Of a stretch of 64,000 nt of DNA, positions 1 through 8,582 are shown piece after piece (positions within the stretch are counted from its first letter, which is position 1; each line of letters starts with the position of its first letter). The stretch is from Flavihumibacter fluvii (GTDB lineage: Bacteria > Bacteroidota > Bacteroidia > Chitinophagales > Chitinophagaceae), in the NCBI RefSeq assembly GCF_018595675.2, contig NZ_CP092333.1, forward strand, positions 1,946,001 through 2,010,000, in the 5' to 3' direction. The notes below the pieces were generated by a model, which was not told the origin of the DNA, ran no database searches, and saw only the letters and a list, made by a program, of their open reading frames with translations. Position numbers and translations under genes: made by a program.

Positions 1-2
1 AT

Positions 3-512
3 ACAGACCATTCCTATTTATATATTGATGTAGGTGGCGGAAGTACCGAGCTCACCTTCTTTAACGACAACCAACTGGTATTTAAAGAATCCTTTAATAT
101 CGGCACCATCCGACTGCTGAAGAACCAGGTGGAAGAAGTTAAGTGGGACCAGATGAAGGATTTTATCCGTGTAAAAACCAAGGGCTTCAAGGAAATCATC
201 TGCATTGGTTCCGGCGGCAATATCAATAAGGTATTCTCGATGTCGAAGAAAAAAGACGGTAAGCCGTTGTCGCTTGAACTACTGAAAGATTACTATAAAG
301 AATTAAGCAGTTTTTCCGTTCCGGAACGCATGCGGTTATATAACCTGCGCGAAGACCGTGCAGATGTGATCGTACCAGCGCTCAGCATTTATATTAACGT
401 GATGCGCTGGTCAGATGCCCGCGAGATCTTCGTCCCGAAAATCGGATTGGCCGATGGCTTGATCCATATATTGTGGAATACCATAAATAACCCCGCACAT
501 GTCAGCAGCTGA
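3..512 (+). CDS. Ppx/GppA family phosphatase, C-terminal part (partial at window start)
   Basis: The frame is open from base 3, so the gene begins before the window; about 169 C-terminal residues are visible of a family usually near 300. The glycine-rich phosphate-binding motif DVGGGSTE lies right at the start of the visible part, as in the ASKHA-fold exopolyphosphatase/guanosine pentaphosphatase family. A second glycine-rich stretch (IGSGGN) follows near visible residue 67. The family hydrolyses polyphosphate or pppGpp in the cytoplasm; which substrate applies cannot be told here. The stop overlaps the panB start by 14 bp, suggesting co-transcription. Confidence 0.88.
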   Translation, partial: TDHSYLYIDVGGGSTELTFFNDNQLVFKESFNIGTIRLLKNQVEEVKWDQMKDFIRVKTKGFKEIICIGSGGNINKVFSMSKKKDGKPLSLELLKDYYKELSSFSVPERMRLYNLREDRADVIVPALSIYINVMRWSDAREIFVPKIGLADGLIHILWNTINNPAHVSS

Positions 513-1311
513 AGTAAAAAAAGTGACCACCAATACGTTGCAGATCATGAAAGCAGCGGGCCAGAAAATTTCGATGCTAACCGCCTATGATTTTTCATTT
601 GCCCGGCTCTTCGATACGGCAGGAATTGATGTGTTACTCGTGGGTGATTCGGCGAGCAATGTGATGGCCGGACATGAAACCACCGTACCCATCACCCTGG
701 AGCAAATGATTTACCATGCGCAGTGCGTGGTGCGCGGCATTGACCGGTGCCTGGTAGTGGTTGACCTTCCATTTGGCACTTACCAGTCCAACCCCGATGT
801 AGCCCTTGCTTCGGCCATCAGGGTAATGAAGGAAACCGGCGGTCACAGCATCAAACTGGAAGGAGGTGAAGAAGTGGTGGACAGTATCAGAAGGATCGTC
901 AAAGCCGGCATTCCGGTGATGGGCCACCTTGGACTAACCCCGCAATCCATTTATAAATTTGGCACTTATGCGGTAAGGGCGAAAGAAGAAGATGAGGCTG
1001 AGAAACTCAAAAAAGACGCCCTGCTCCTGCAACAGGCCGGCTGCTTTGCCATAGTGCTGGAGAAAATCCCGGCGGCACTGGCCAAAGCAGTCTCAGAAAG
1101 CCTGGAGATTCCTACCATTGGCATTGGTGCCGGAAAGTATTGCGATGGCCAGGTGCTGGTAATGCATGATATGCTCGGTATCAACAATGATTTCAATCCC
1201 AGGTTCCTGCGGAAATATGCCAACCTGCACGACCAGATCACGGGTGCTGTACAACAATATGTTAAAGACGTGCAATCGAATGATTTCCCTAACGAACAGG
1301 AGCAATACTGA
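499..1311 (+). CDS. panB: 3-methyl-2-oxobutanoate hydroxymethyltransferase (ketopantoate hydroxymethyltransferase)
   Basis: The 270-residue protein matches PanB in length and motifs. It transfers a hydroxymethyl group from 5,10-methylene-tetrahydrofolate to 2-oxoisovalerate, the first committed step of pantothenate and CoA synthesis. Visible signatures are VGDS (Asp50) and VVVDLPFG (Asp89), which supply the Mg2+-binding aspartates, IKLEGG around 118-123, GHLGLTPQS around 142-150, and the catalytic-base candidate Glu188 in VLEKIP. The ATG at 499 overlaps the upstream phosphatase gene by 14 bp. coaD, another CoA-pathway gene, is also in the window but far away at 56832. Confidence 0.97.
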   Translation: MSAAEVKKVTTNTLQIMKAAGQKISMLTAYDFSFARLFDTAGIDVLLVGDSASNVMAGHETTVPITLEQMIYHAQCVVRGIDRCLVVVDLPFGTYQSNPDVALASAIRVMKETGGHSIKLEGGEEVVDSIRRIVKAGIPVMGHLGLTPQSIYKFGTYAVRAKEEDEAEKLKKDALLLQQAGCFAIVLEKIPAALAKAVSESLEIPTIGIGAGKYCDGQVLVMHDMLGINNDFNPRFLRKYANLHDQITGAVQQYVKDVQSNDFPNEQEQY

Positions 1312-1322
1312 AGTCTAAACTG

Positions 1323-1330
1323 TACCTTTG
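1323..1330 (+). promoter_or_regulatory. Bacteroidota-type −7 element upstream of the aldehyde dehydrogenase
   Basis: TACCTTTG matches the TAnnTTTG −7 consensus of the Bacteroidota primary sigma factor and lies 19 bp before the ATG at 1350. No clear −33 TTG was found at the expected distance. Confidence 0.45.
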
Positions 1331-1349
1331 CCGGCTAAAATTAGCCGTC

Positions 1350-2873
1350 ATGGAATTTTTGACAACGCTTGGTATTGCCGCAGAGAATCCCGGAACCTCC
1401 ACCGGATCAGCCTGGATCAAAACAACCGGCGAAAACATCCCCTCTTATACACCAGTAAATGGAAGCCTGATCGGTTCGGTCACGGCTACAGATAAAGCAG
1501 GATACGAACAGGTCATCAATACCGCAGCGGCAGCATTCAGGGAATGGCGCAGCTGGCCGGCCCCCCGCCGGGGTGAGGTGGTCCGCCAGATCGGTGAAGC
1601 ACTAAGGGCTAAAAAACAAGCCCTTGGCCAACTTGTCAGCTATGAAATGGGCAAAAGCCTGCAGGAAGGCCTGGGTGAGGTGCAGGAAATGATCGATATC
1701 TGTGATTTTGCAGTTGGCTTATCGCGCCAGTTGCATGGACTCACCATGCACAGCGAAAGGCCCGGCCACCGGATGTACGAACAATGGCACCCGATGGGCA
1801 TCGTGGGCATCATTTCAGCCTTCAATTTCCCGGTAGCGGTATGGAGCTGGAACAGTATGCTGGCCTGGGTCTGCGGTGACGTTTGCGTATGGAAGCCTTC
1901 CGAGAAAGTGCCCCTTTGCGGCATCGCCTGCCAGAATATCGTGAATGAAGTATTTACTAAAAATAATGTGCCTGAAGGGGTGAGCGGACTGGTGAACGGT
2001 GGCCGCGAGCTGGGTGAATGGATCGCCGCCGATACCCGCATCCCGTTGGTTTCCGCAACAGGTTCCACGCGCATGGGTAAGGCAGTAGGCGCTGCAGTCG
2101 GTGCCCGCCTGGGTAACAGCCTGCTGGAACTGGGTGGCAATAATGCGATCATCATTTCCAAAGATGCCGACCTGGATATTGCCCTGATCGGAGCCGTTTT
2201 CGGGGCAGTAGGAACAGCCGGACAAAGATGCACCACAACCCGGCGGCTGATCATTCATGAGTCAATTTATGATGTCTTCAAAGCCAGGCTGGTGAAGGCC
2301 TATGGCCAGTTAAGGATCGGTGACCCGCTAGACCAGCACAACCATGTTGGTCCGCTCATTGATAAAGATGCCGTTAACCAGTACCTGGCCTCTATCGAAA
2401 AATGCAAGGCTGAAGGCGGGCATTTCATTGTGGAAGGCGGAGTAGTCGAAGGCCCGGGCTATGAAAGCGGATGTTATGTGAAACCCTGTATCGCAGAAGC
2501 TTCCAACGAATTCAAGATCGTGCAGCATGAAACTTTCGCACCGATCTTATACATCATGAAATATGCTACAATTGATGAAGCCATAGCTTACCAGAACGGG
2601 GTTCCGCAGGGATTATCCTCGGCGATCATGACCCTGAACCTGCGTGAGGCAGAACAGTTCCTTTCCCAGGCAGGCAGCGATTGTGGTATCGCCAATGTGA
2701 ATATCGGTACCAGCGGGGCTGAGATCGGCGGCGCATTTGGCGGAGAGAAAGAAACCGGTGGCGGCCGTGAAAGTGGAAGTGATGCCTGGAAAGCCTATAT
2801 GCGGCGCCAGACCAATACTATCAATTATTCCACCAGGCTGCCCTTGGCACAGGGTATCAAATTTGATCTCTGA
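1350..2873 (+). CDS. Aldehyde dehydrogenase family 7 (alpha-aminoadipic semialdehyde dehydrogenase type)
   Basis: A 507-residue NAD(P)-dependent aldehyde dehydrogenase. The N-terminal NPGTSTGSAW stretch and the active-site segment GQRCTTTRRL are typical of the ALDH7 (antiquitin/AmaB/Pcd) group, which oxidises alpha-aminoadipic semialdehyde in lysine breakdown. The catalytic nucleophile is Cys294, the general base Glu260 in LLELGGNN, and the oxyanion Asn159 lies in SAFNFPV. Length is normal and no catalytic residue is missing. It has its own likely promoter and neighbours unrelated to lysine metabolism, so the exact substrate is inferred from the family only. Confidence 0.92.
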   Translation: MEFLTTLGIAAENPGTSTGSAWIKTTGENIPSYTPVNGSLIGSVTATDKAGYEQVINTAAAAFREWRSWPAPRRGEVVRQIGEALRAKKQALGQLVSYEMGKSLQEGLGEVQEMIDICDFAVGLSRQLHGLTMHSERPGHRMYEQWHPMGIVGIISAFNFPVAVWSWNSMLAWVCGDVCVWKPSEKVPLCGIACQNIVNEVFTKNNVPEGVSGLVNGGRELGEWIAADTRIPLVSATGSTRMGKAVGAAVGARLGNSLLELGGNNAIIISKDADLDIALIGAVFGAVGTAGQRCTTTRRLIIHESIYDVFKARLVKAYGQLRIGDPLDQHNHVGPLIDKDAVNQYLASIEKCKAEGGHFIVEGGVVEGPGYESGCYVKPCIAEASNEFKIVQHETFAPILYIMKYATIDEAIAYQNGVPQGLSSAIMTLNLREAEQFLSQAGSDCGIANVNIGTSGAEIGGAFGGEKETGGGRESGSDAWKAYMRRQTNTINYSTRLPLAQGIKFDL

Positions 2874-2954
2874 TTTAGGTTAAAATTATTGAAACGGTAA
2901 ACTAATTTCCCCGAAATAGCGTCTATATAAGTATTGTAAATAAACCACGATTGC

Positions 2955-4664
2955 ATGAAGCAACAGTTAATCCTGCCTGCGGGTATACTTTTAGCAGTTC
3001 TTAGCCTTGGGTCAGCATTTGGCCAGGGGAACAGTACCAGTATAAAAAAAGAACTGCCAAAAGGCTGGCATTTGGGCGATAAGGCCCGCGACGGATATTA
3101 TGGCGTCAGTATGGATAAAGCCTATGAGTTCGTAAAAGGCAAACCCAGCAAAACGGTGATCGTTGCGGTCATTGATTCCGGGGTTGATACGCTTCATGAA
3201 GACCTGAAAGCCGTTTTGTGGGTGAATCCCAAGGAGATTCCGGGTAATGGCATAGATGATGACAAAAATGGCTATGTGGATGATGTGCATGGTTGGAATT
3301 TCCTGGGTGGAAAAGATGGGCAAAATGTGAAGCAGGATAGTTATGAAGGAGCACGCGTGTACCATAACGGGAAAGCAAAGTATAATGACCCGGCTTTTGA
3401 TGCAGAGAAATTAAATCCCGAAGAACTCGACCAGTACCGCATGTGGCTGAAAGCCAAGGAGCGGGTGGAAGGCGATGCCAGTGGTGGCGGTGCCGACCTT
3501 ATCTTCCTGAAAAGGGCATTGGAAAGCAGCCAGAAAAATGACAGCATCCTTCGCAAGGCAATCGGTAAGGATTCCTATACAGGCAAGGACCTGGAGCCAT
3601 TTTCGCCTTCTACAACTGAAGCCCAGAAAGCCAAATCGGGCATGATCTACATTTTCAAGGCCTTTAATATGATGGATGTGACCAATACGGAATTCCTGGA
3701 AGGTTTTGAAGATTATGTGAGTGGGGAAGAACGGAAAAAAGAACAGGCCGAAAAAGCGCCGAAGGACTACCGTGGTGAAATCGTGAAAGACAACTATTAT
3801 GATTTCAATGACCGGTATTATGGTAATAATGATGTGATGGCCAATACACCCATGCATGGAACCCATGTATCCGGCATCATAGGTGCACAGCGGAATAATG
3901 GGGTTGGAATGGATGGCGTGGCCGACAATGTAAAGATCATGATGATCAGGGTGGTACCTGATGGTGATGAGCACGATAAGGATATTGCCCTGGGTATCAG
4001 GTATGCCGCAGATAATGGCGCTAAAGTGGTGAATATGAGTTTTGGAAAAAGCTTTTCACCGGAAAAGAAATGGGTGGATGAAGCGGTAAAGTATGCCGAA
4101 TCTAAAGGCGTTTTACTGGTGCATGCAGCCGGAAACGATGCAGCCAATGTAGATTCAACAGATAATTTCCCTAATACAGACCTGACAACCATCAATGCAA
4201 AAGCAACCAACTGGATTACTGTTGGCGCAAGCAGCGATCCCCTGGCAGAACCCGGGTTCAATAGCTATACCGCCTCTTTCTCCAATTACGGCAAACAAGG
4301 TGTGGATGTATTTGCACCCGGCACCAAGATCTATTCTACCCTTCCGGGAGGCACCACCTATGGTAACCAGCAAGGCACCAGTATGGCAGCACCGGTTGTT
4401 GCCGGTGTGGCAGCCTTCCTGCTCAGTTACTATCCTTATCTAACCCCGCAGCAACTAAAAATGGTGATTGAAAAATCTGCTGTTGTACCGGAAGAAAAAG
4501 TGAAATTGCCGGGATCAGAAGAGATGGTACCACTTTCGGCTATCAGCCGTACAGGGGGATTCCTGAATGCCTATGAAGCGGCAAAACTGGCAGCAACCAT
4601 CAAGCCTGAACAAACAAATAAGAAGCTCCCCAAATCAACCTTGAAAAAAGGAGCCAAAGGATAA
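2955..4664 (+). CDS. Secreted S8 family serine peptidase (subtilisin-like)
   Basis: A 569-residue protein with an N-terminal signal peptide ending near residue 23 (AFGQG). The catalytic triad is visible: Asp74 in VIDSGVD, His301 in HGTHVSG and Ser476 in GTSMAAP, with oxyanion Asn394 in AAGND. The Asp-to-His distance of about 227 residues is far larger than in subtilisin, because a charged insert spans roughly residues 120-290. Such inserts are common in Bacteroidota S8 enzymes. The C-terminus is short and lysine-rich, without an obvious type IX sorting domain, so periplasmic or lipid-independent export is more likely than T9SS secretion. A strong terminator follows. Confidence 0.93.
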   Translation: MKQQLILPAGILLAVLSLGSAFGQGNSTSIKKELPKGWHLGDKARDGYYGVSMDKAYEFVKGKPSKTVIVAVIDSGVDTLHEDLKAVLWVNPKEIPGNGIDDDKNGYVDDVHGWNFLGGKDGQNVKQDSYEGARVYHNGKAKYNDPAFDAEKLNPEELDQYRMWLKAKERVEGDASGGGADLIFLKRALESSQKNDSILRKAIGKDSYTGKDLEPFSPSTTEAQKAKSGMIYIFKAFNMMDVTNTEFLEGFEDYVSGEERKKEQAEKAPKDYRGEIVKDNYYDFNDRYYGNNDVMANTPMHGTHVSGIIGAQRNNGVGMDGVADNVKIMMIRVVPDGDEHDKDIALGIRYAADNGAKVVNMSFGKSFSPEKKWVDEAVKYAESKGVLLVHAAGNDAANVDSTDNFPNTDLTTINAKATNWITVGASSDPLAEPGFNSYTASFSNYGKQGVDVFAPGTKIYSTLPGGTTYGNQQGTSMAAPVVAGVAAFLLSYYPYLTPQQLKMVIEKSAVVPEEKVKLPGSEEMVPLSAISRTGGFLNAYEAAKLAATIKPEQTNKKLPKSTLKKGAKG

Positions 4665-4680
4665 AAAAAGCCGTAGAAAA

Positions 4681-4710
4681 GCAAAAACCCCGCAAATGCG
4701 GGGTTTTTGC
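4681..4710 (+). terminator. Intrinsic terminator after the subtilisin gene
   Basis: A perfect inverted repeat with 14-bp arms (GCAAAAACCCCGCA and its complement) and a 2-base centre. It is A-rich on its left and T-rich on its right arm, so it can act in either direction. It starts 17 bp after the stop. Confidence 0.85.
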
Positions 4711-4752
4711 TTTTTGCAAGGTTAAAAAGCAGACAAGTATTAACTTTAAACA

Positions 4753-5259
4753 ATGAAATACAACCTTGTCTATTCCGACTTCAGCAAAAATTATGTAAAC
4801 CTTGCCCTTAGTGACTCCCTCGATAAATCACTGGCAAAAAGTACCAAACAGTTCCTTGAATTGCTGGACGAAATCCCTGCATCAAAGATAGATTATGCCT
4901 ATTCTGAAGGCAAGTGGACCATCAAAGAAGTATTACAACATATCATCGATACGGAAAGGGTATTCTCTTACCGGATCATCCGCCTGGCCCGCCTGGATGC
5001 TACGCCCCTGCCCGGGTTTGATGAAAATCACTGGGGCAACAGTATGGATGTGACTCATAAAAAATGGAAAGACCTGGTCAAGGAATTTAAACTGCTTCGC
5101 AGAAGTAACCTGCTGATGATCGCCGCATTAAATAAGGAAGAGCTGGCATTCATAGGCACAGCCAGCAATCATCCGGTTAGTACTGCTGCCATTTGTTTTG
5201 CCCTCGGCGGACATGTGCAGCACCATATGAATATATTGAAGGAGCGGTATTTGAAGTAG
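4753..5259 (+). CDS. DinB family protein
   Basis: A 168-residue four-helix-bundle protein of the DinB/YfiT type. Metal-ligand-like histidines occur in VLQHIIDTERV and in the C-terminal HVQHHMNIL, the usual spacing for this superfamily. Members are metal-dependent, often thiol transferases or of unknown role, so no reaction can be assigned. A −7-like TAACTTTA ends only a few bases before the ATG. The TAG stop sits at the edge of a 7-bp-period repeat. The gene converges with the C-terminal processing protease. Confidence 0.85.
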   Translation: MKYNLVYSDFSKNYVNLALSDSLDKSLAKSTKQFLELLDEIPASKIDYAYSEGKWTIKEVLQHIIDTERVFSYRIIRLARLDATPLPGFDENHWGNSMDVTHKKWKDLVKEFKLLRRSNLLMIAALNKEELAFIGTASNHPVSTAAICFALGGHVQHHMNILKERYLK

Positions 5260-5292
5260 GAAGCAGGAAGCAGAAAGCTGTGAGCAGTAACT
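5258..5292 (+). repeat. 7-bp-period tandem repeat at the dinB stop codon
   Basis: Units AGGAAGC, AGGAAGC, AGAAAGC, TGTGAGC and a decayed fifth copy run in perfect 7-bp register from 5258. The first unit overlaps the TAG stop at 5257-5259. A related array in inverted orientation lies at 5373-5407. Confidence 0.7.
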
Positions 5293-5299
5293 CCAATAA

Positions 5300-5333
5300 A
5301 AAAAGCCACATGATAAAAATCAGGTGGCTTTTT
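5300..5333. terminator. Bidirectional terminator between convergent genes
   Basis: AAAAAGCCAC and GTGGCTTTTT form a hairpin with A- and T-tracts on the two sides. It lies between the convergent dinB and processing-protease genes and is flanked on both sides by the 7-bp-period repeats. Confidence 0.8.
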
Positions 5334-5372
5334 CTATAATAATTTAAAAGATCCGAAGGTTAGGTCTTGAAG

Positions 5373-5407
5373 CACTGCTTCCTGCTCACTGCTGCCTGCT
5401 CACTGCT
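5373..5407 (-). repeat. 7-bp-period tandem repeat containing the protease stop codon
   Basis: Five 7-bp units read CACTGCT, TCCTGCT, CACTGCT, GCCTGCT, CACTGCT on the plus strand. On the minus strand they are AGCAGTG/AGCAGGC-type units. The TGA stop of the minus-strand protease gene (5400-5402) is formed inside the array. It is the inverted counterpart of 5258-5292. Confidence 0.75.
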
Positions 5408-7583
5408 TGGGATCCACCAAAACCTTCTGCTCGCCGGCTTTGGAAAAAGCGAGGTTCTTCTGGTAGACCATATCATTCACGGCATTAAGGGCCTCATCGA
5501 GGTAGATATCATTGCGTAGGTTCTTTTTCCAGACTTTATAGCGCTCCAGTTTATCCTTATCAGAACCGAAACGTTCTTCAGCACCGGGCATATCCTCCAC
5601 ATCAATTTCACGTGATAATTTATTCAGGGTTTCCAGTTGTTTTACTGTTGCACTGATCTTCTTTTTGTTATCGCGGTATTTATCGAGGTTCAGTGAATAC
5701 ACTTTATCGTTTTGCTCTTCCAGCCAGTTGGTATTGGCCTTGATCTGGTTGAATGCTGCATTATTGTCCACCCGCTGCTGGCTGTTTTTACTCACCGCAT
5801 TTAAATCATATGGCGCTTTCCAGGTATTGTAAGGCGACTTCTGGATCTCGTCCCAGGCCAATGCATCGGGATCATCCTTCTCCCGCACTTTTGATTTTTC
5901 CAGCATATCAGGAATCACCACATCAGAGCTTACGCCTTTCAATTGTGTTGATCCGCCATTGATGCGGTAAAATTTCTGCAGGGTCAGTTTGATAGTACCC
6001 AGTTCACTGTTGGAAGTAAACATTCCGGTCTCCTTATCCAGGCCGATATTACGTTGTACCGTACCCTTCCCATAGGTAGTGGAACTGCCGATTACAATAC
6101 CCCTTTTATAATCCTGGATAGCCGCTGCAAATATCTCAGAGGCAGAAGCGCTGAATTCATTTACCATTACAGCAAGAGGTCCATCATACAATACCGATTT
6201 ATCGCGATCACGCAATACGCTGGGCTTACCATCACGGTCTTTCACCTGCACAATGGGACCATCTTCAATGAAGAGGCCAACCATTTGCACCACATCATAC
6301 AGGGAACCGCCACCATTATTCCGGAGGTCCATTACAATGCCATCAATTTTTTGTTCTTTCAGTTTTATGATCTCCTTGGCCACATCTACTGCACATCGAT
6401 TGCCTTTGGGATTGTCAAAATCCGCATAGAATTCAGGCAGCCAGATAAAACCGATCTTTGATTTTCCATTAGCTACAATGGCACTGCGCGCGAAGGTTTC
6501 ATCCTGTACTATTTCATCGCGGATAATTGGAACAATTTTAATGCTGCCGTCATTCTTGCGCAGGGTCAAACGCACTTCCGTACCTTTTTTACCCCTGATA
6601 AGTTTCACGGCATCCTGGGTTTCAAAACCTGCCAGGTCAACGGGCTCCTCAGTTCCCTGGGCCACTTTCAACACGATATCGCCCACAGTCACTTCACCGG
6701 ATTTCCAGGCCGGACTACCAGTAATCAGCGAAGCGATCTTGATATTTCCTTCCACTTCACTCAGGGATGCCCCGATACCAAAGAATCGCCCACTCATCTG
6801 TTCATCAAAATACCGCTTATCTACCGGCGGGAAAAAGGTGGTATGCGGATCCATGGTACTGGTCACAATATTCACAAACTGGTTGAACCGGTCATCATCA
6901 CTGTATTTCAGTTTCAGCCTTTCGAACATACGGTTCAGGATCTTCACCACTCTTTCGCGGGCTTCTTTTTCCATCTCCACGTTTGTTTTTGCCACATACC
7001 CAGGTTTGCCCTTTGTTTTTTCCTGGTTATCCAAAAGATCGGCATAACGCTCGAGCGTCATATATTTCAGGCGCTTTCTCCAGCGGTCTTTCCGCTCGGC
7101 ATCTGTTTTGGGAAAATCAAGGCTATCGGGATCAAGCACAATATTTTCCTGTGCAGTAAATTCGAAGGGCTTGGCCAGGATCTCTTTGGAGATCTGTTCA
7201 GCTTCCAATACCCGGTTTTTAAAGATCAGGGAAACAGCAGGCACAAACGCTACATCTTCACCATTGATCTCATCGTCGAGTTTATTTTCATATTTGCGAA
7301 GGTTCTGAACATCGGACTGGAGGAAGATGTTCTTCTCTACATCTACAGTGGCCAGGAATTTCTTAAACACTTCCTTTGAAAAATCGTCATTAATCTTCTT
7401 GGGGCTATAATGCACCTGTTGCAGGATCTCACCAACATTGTGCAATATTTTTTCATATTTGCCAGGCGGGTCAGACCTATCGGTTCCCATAGAGCGAAAT
7501 CCAACGAAAACGGCACAGATCAATACGATCACCAGTACGGGTAAGCTTCTTTTACTAAACATAAAATCGAGCAATTTTTGCAT
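5400..7583 (-). CDS. Carboxy-terminal processing protease, S41 family (Tsp/Prc-like)
   Basis: A protein of 727 residues from the chosen start. It has an N-terminal membrane anchor or signal segment (SLPVLVIVLICAVFVGF), a long helical N-domain, a PDZ domain (around VDLAGFETQDAVKLIRG), and the S41 catalytic core with Ser in SASASEIFAA and Lys in TYGKGTVQ. A charged C-terminal domain follows. Tsp/Prc enzymes degrade or trim periplasmic proteins from their C-termini. An upstream ATG at 7634 would add 17 residues. I prefer the ATG at 7583 because a TATTTTTG −7 element (7589-7596) lies inside that extension. The stop codon is in a short-tandem repeat. Confidence 0.93.
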   Translation of the reverse strand: MQKLLDFMFSKRSLPVLVIVLICAVFVGFRSMGTDRSDPPGKYEKILHNVGEILQQVHYSPKKINDDFSKEVFKKFLATVDVEKNIFLQSDVQNLRKYENKLDDEINGEDVAFVPAVSLIFKNRVLEAEQISKEILAKPFEFTAQENIVLDPDSLDFPKTDAERKDRWRKRLKYMTLERYADLLDNQEKTKGKPGYVAKTNVEMEKEARERVVKILNRMFERLKLKYSDDDRFNQFVNIVTSTMDPHTTFFPPVDKRYFDEQMSGRFFGIGASLSEVEGNIKIASLITGSPAWKSGEVTVGDIVLKVAQGTEEPVDLAGFETQDAVKLIRGKKGTEVRLTLRKNDGSIKIVPIIRDEIVQDETFARSAIVANGKSKIGFIWLPEFYADFDNPKGNRCAVDVAKEIIKLKEQKIDGIVMDLRNNGGGSLYDVVQMVGLFIEDGPIVQVKDRDGKPSVLRDRDKSVLYDGPLAVMVNEFSASASEIFAAAIQDYKRGIVIGSSTTYGKGTVQRNIGLDKETGMFTSNSELGTIKLTLQKFYRINGGSTQLKGVSSDVVIPDMLEKSKVREKDDPDALAWDEIQKSPYNTWKAPYDLNAVSKNSQQRVDNNAAFNQIKANTNWLEEQNDKVYSLNLDKYRDNKKKISATVKQLETLNKLSREIDVEDMPGAEERFGSDKDKLERYKVWKKNLRNDIYLDEALNAVNDMVYQKNLAFSKAGEQKVLVDPKQ

Positions 7584-7588
7584 TGTAC

Positions 7589-7596
7589 CAAAAATA
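7589..7596 (-). promoter_or_regulatory. −7 element directly before the processing-protease start
   Basis: TATTTTTG on the minus strand matches TAnnTTTG exactly and ends 5 bases before the preferred ATG at 7583. Transcription would begin at or next to the start codon, so the mRNA may be almost leaderless. No −33 TTG is obvious. Confidence 0.5.
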
Positions 7597-7680
7597 ACGA
7601 TAAAACCACACGGCTTGTTGCTGATCTGCTCCAATTAACATGTGATTATGATGAATGGTGTGGAATATCAATTTTTTACT

Positions 7681-7688
7681 TATTTTTG
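7681..7688 (+). promoter_or_regulatory. −7 element of the tRNA-His gene
   Basis: TATTTTTG is an exact TAnnTTTG match 36 bp upstream of the mature tRNA 5' end. The −33 region is not clear. Confidence 0.5.
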
Positions 7689-7724
7689 TGCCCGCTTAAA
7701 AAACGAGGATCTTACAAAGATCAT

Positions 7725-7799
7725 GGAGGTTGTAGCTCAGTTGGTTAGAGCGTCAGTTTGTGGCACTGAAGGCCGGGGGTTCGAGACCCCTCAGCCTCC
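7725..7799 (+). tRNA. tRNA-His (anticodon GTG)
   Basis: The cloverleaf can be folded by hand. The D-arm is GCTCAGTTGGTTAGAGC. The anticodon stem is TCAGT/ACTGA with loop TTGTGGC, giving anticodon GTG. The T-arm is GGGGGTTCGAGACCCCT-like. An extra 5' G opposite discriminator C73 is the G−1 identity mark of histidine tRNA. A complete CCA is not encoded after the discriminator base. A terminator follows at once. Confidence 0.95.
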
Positions 7800-7806
7800 C
7801 ATTAAT

Positions 7807-7832
7807 CCCTCACTCCGGTGAGGGTTTTTTTT
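7807..7832 (+). terminator. Intrinsic terminator of tRNA-His
   Basis: A perfect CCCTCAC / GTGAGGG hairpin with a TCCG loop, followed by eight T residues. It begins 8 bp after the tRNA. Confidence 0.92.
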
Positions 7833-7848
7833 ACCATTTTTTGAAACC

Positions 7849-8454
7849 ATGAATTTCTGGTTATTCCTGATCCCCCTCCTTTCGGCGTTTACCGGCTGGA
7901 TTATAGTATGGATTTTTTTTACAGTCCTGTTCCATCCAAGCCAGCCTAAAACGGTCCTGGGTTTTGTATTCCAGGGTATATTCCCCAAAAAACAGCCACA
8001 AATAGCCAATGAACTCGGCAAACTGGTGAGCCGTGAATTATTTACCATGCAGGATATCACCAAAAAAATTGCCGACCCGGCCAATGTTCAACAGCTTTTG
8101 CCGTTTATGGACGCACATATTGATCATTTCCTGAAAGTAAAACTAAAGGAATCCATGCCGTTAATAAGTATGTTCATCGGTGACAAGACTGTGAACCAGC
8201 TAAAAGCTGTATTCCTGGAAGAGCTGACCCAGTTATTCCCCAACCTGATCGAACAATTTATAGATAACCTTAAGGGTCAACCAGACCTGGAAAAATTTGT
8301 TATAGAAAAAGTACAGGCCTTCCCCCCGGAAAAATTGGAGGAGATCCTGCACCAGACCATGTCAGCGGAGATCAGGTTGTTGGGCAGTATAGCTGCCATG
8401 CTGGGCCTCCTGATTGGGTTTTTGCAGTTGGCCATCGCCTTATTGGCCGGTTGA
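7849..8454 (+). CDS. DUF445 family membrane protein
   Basis: A 201-residue protein with one hydrophobic segment at each end (about residues 4-27 and 178-200) and a soluble, amphipathic middle. The region with PKTVLGFVFQGIFPKKQPQ and the repeated helical segments resembles DUF445 (YheB/YjiN-like) proteins. The function of this family is unknown. The gene starts just after the tRNA-His terminator, so it is probably transcribed on its own. Confidence 0.75.
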   Translation: MNFWLFLIPLLSAFTGWIIVWIFFTVLFHPSQPKTVLGFVFQGIFPKKQPQIANELGKLVSRELFTMQDITKKIADPANVQQLLPFMDAHIDHFLKVKLKESMPLISMFIGDKTVNQLKAVFLEELTQLFPNLIEQFIDNLKGQPDLEKFVIEKVQAFPPEKLEEILHQTMSAEIRLLGSIAAMLGLLIGFLQLAIALLAG

Positions 8455-8582
8455 GCAGGAAGGATAAATACCATTTAAATACTTATTCTTCCGTTCGTCA
8501 TTTCGATTAAACCTGTGGCGGTGAAATTTGTCTAAGTCAGGTTATTGCACCAGACATTTGCGCCACTTTCCAAAATTAACCA

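Noticed and set aside
634-2258. Several open frames of up to 204 codons on the minus strand opposite panB and the aldehyde dehydrogenase
   Set aside because: They lie fully inside strongly supported plus-strand genes, have odd composition and no recognisable domain.
3411-4261. Minus-strand frames of 147 and 187 codons opposite the subtilisin gene
   Set aside because: They mirror a gene with an intact catalytic triad and show His/Ile-rich shadow composition.
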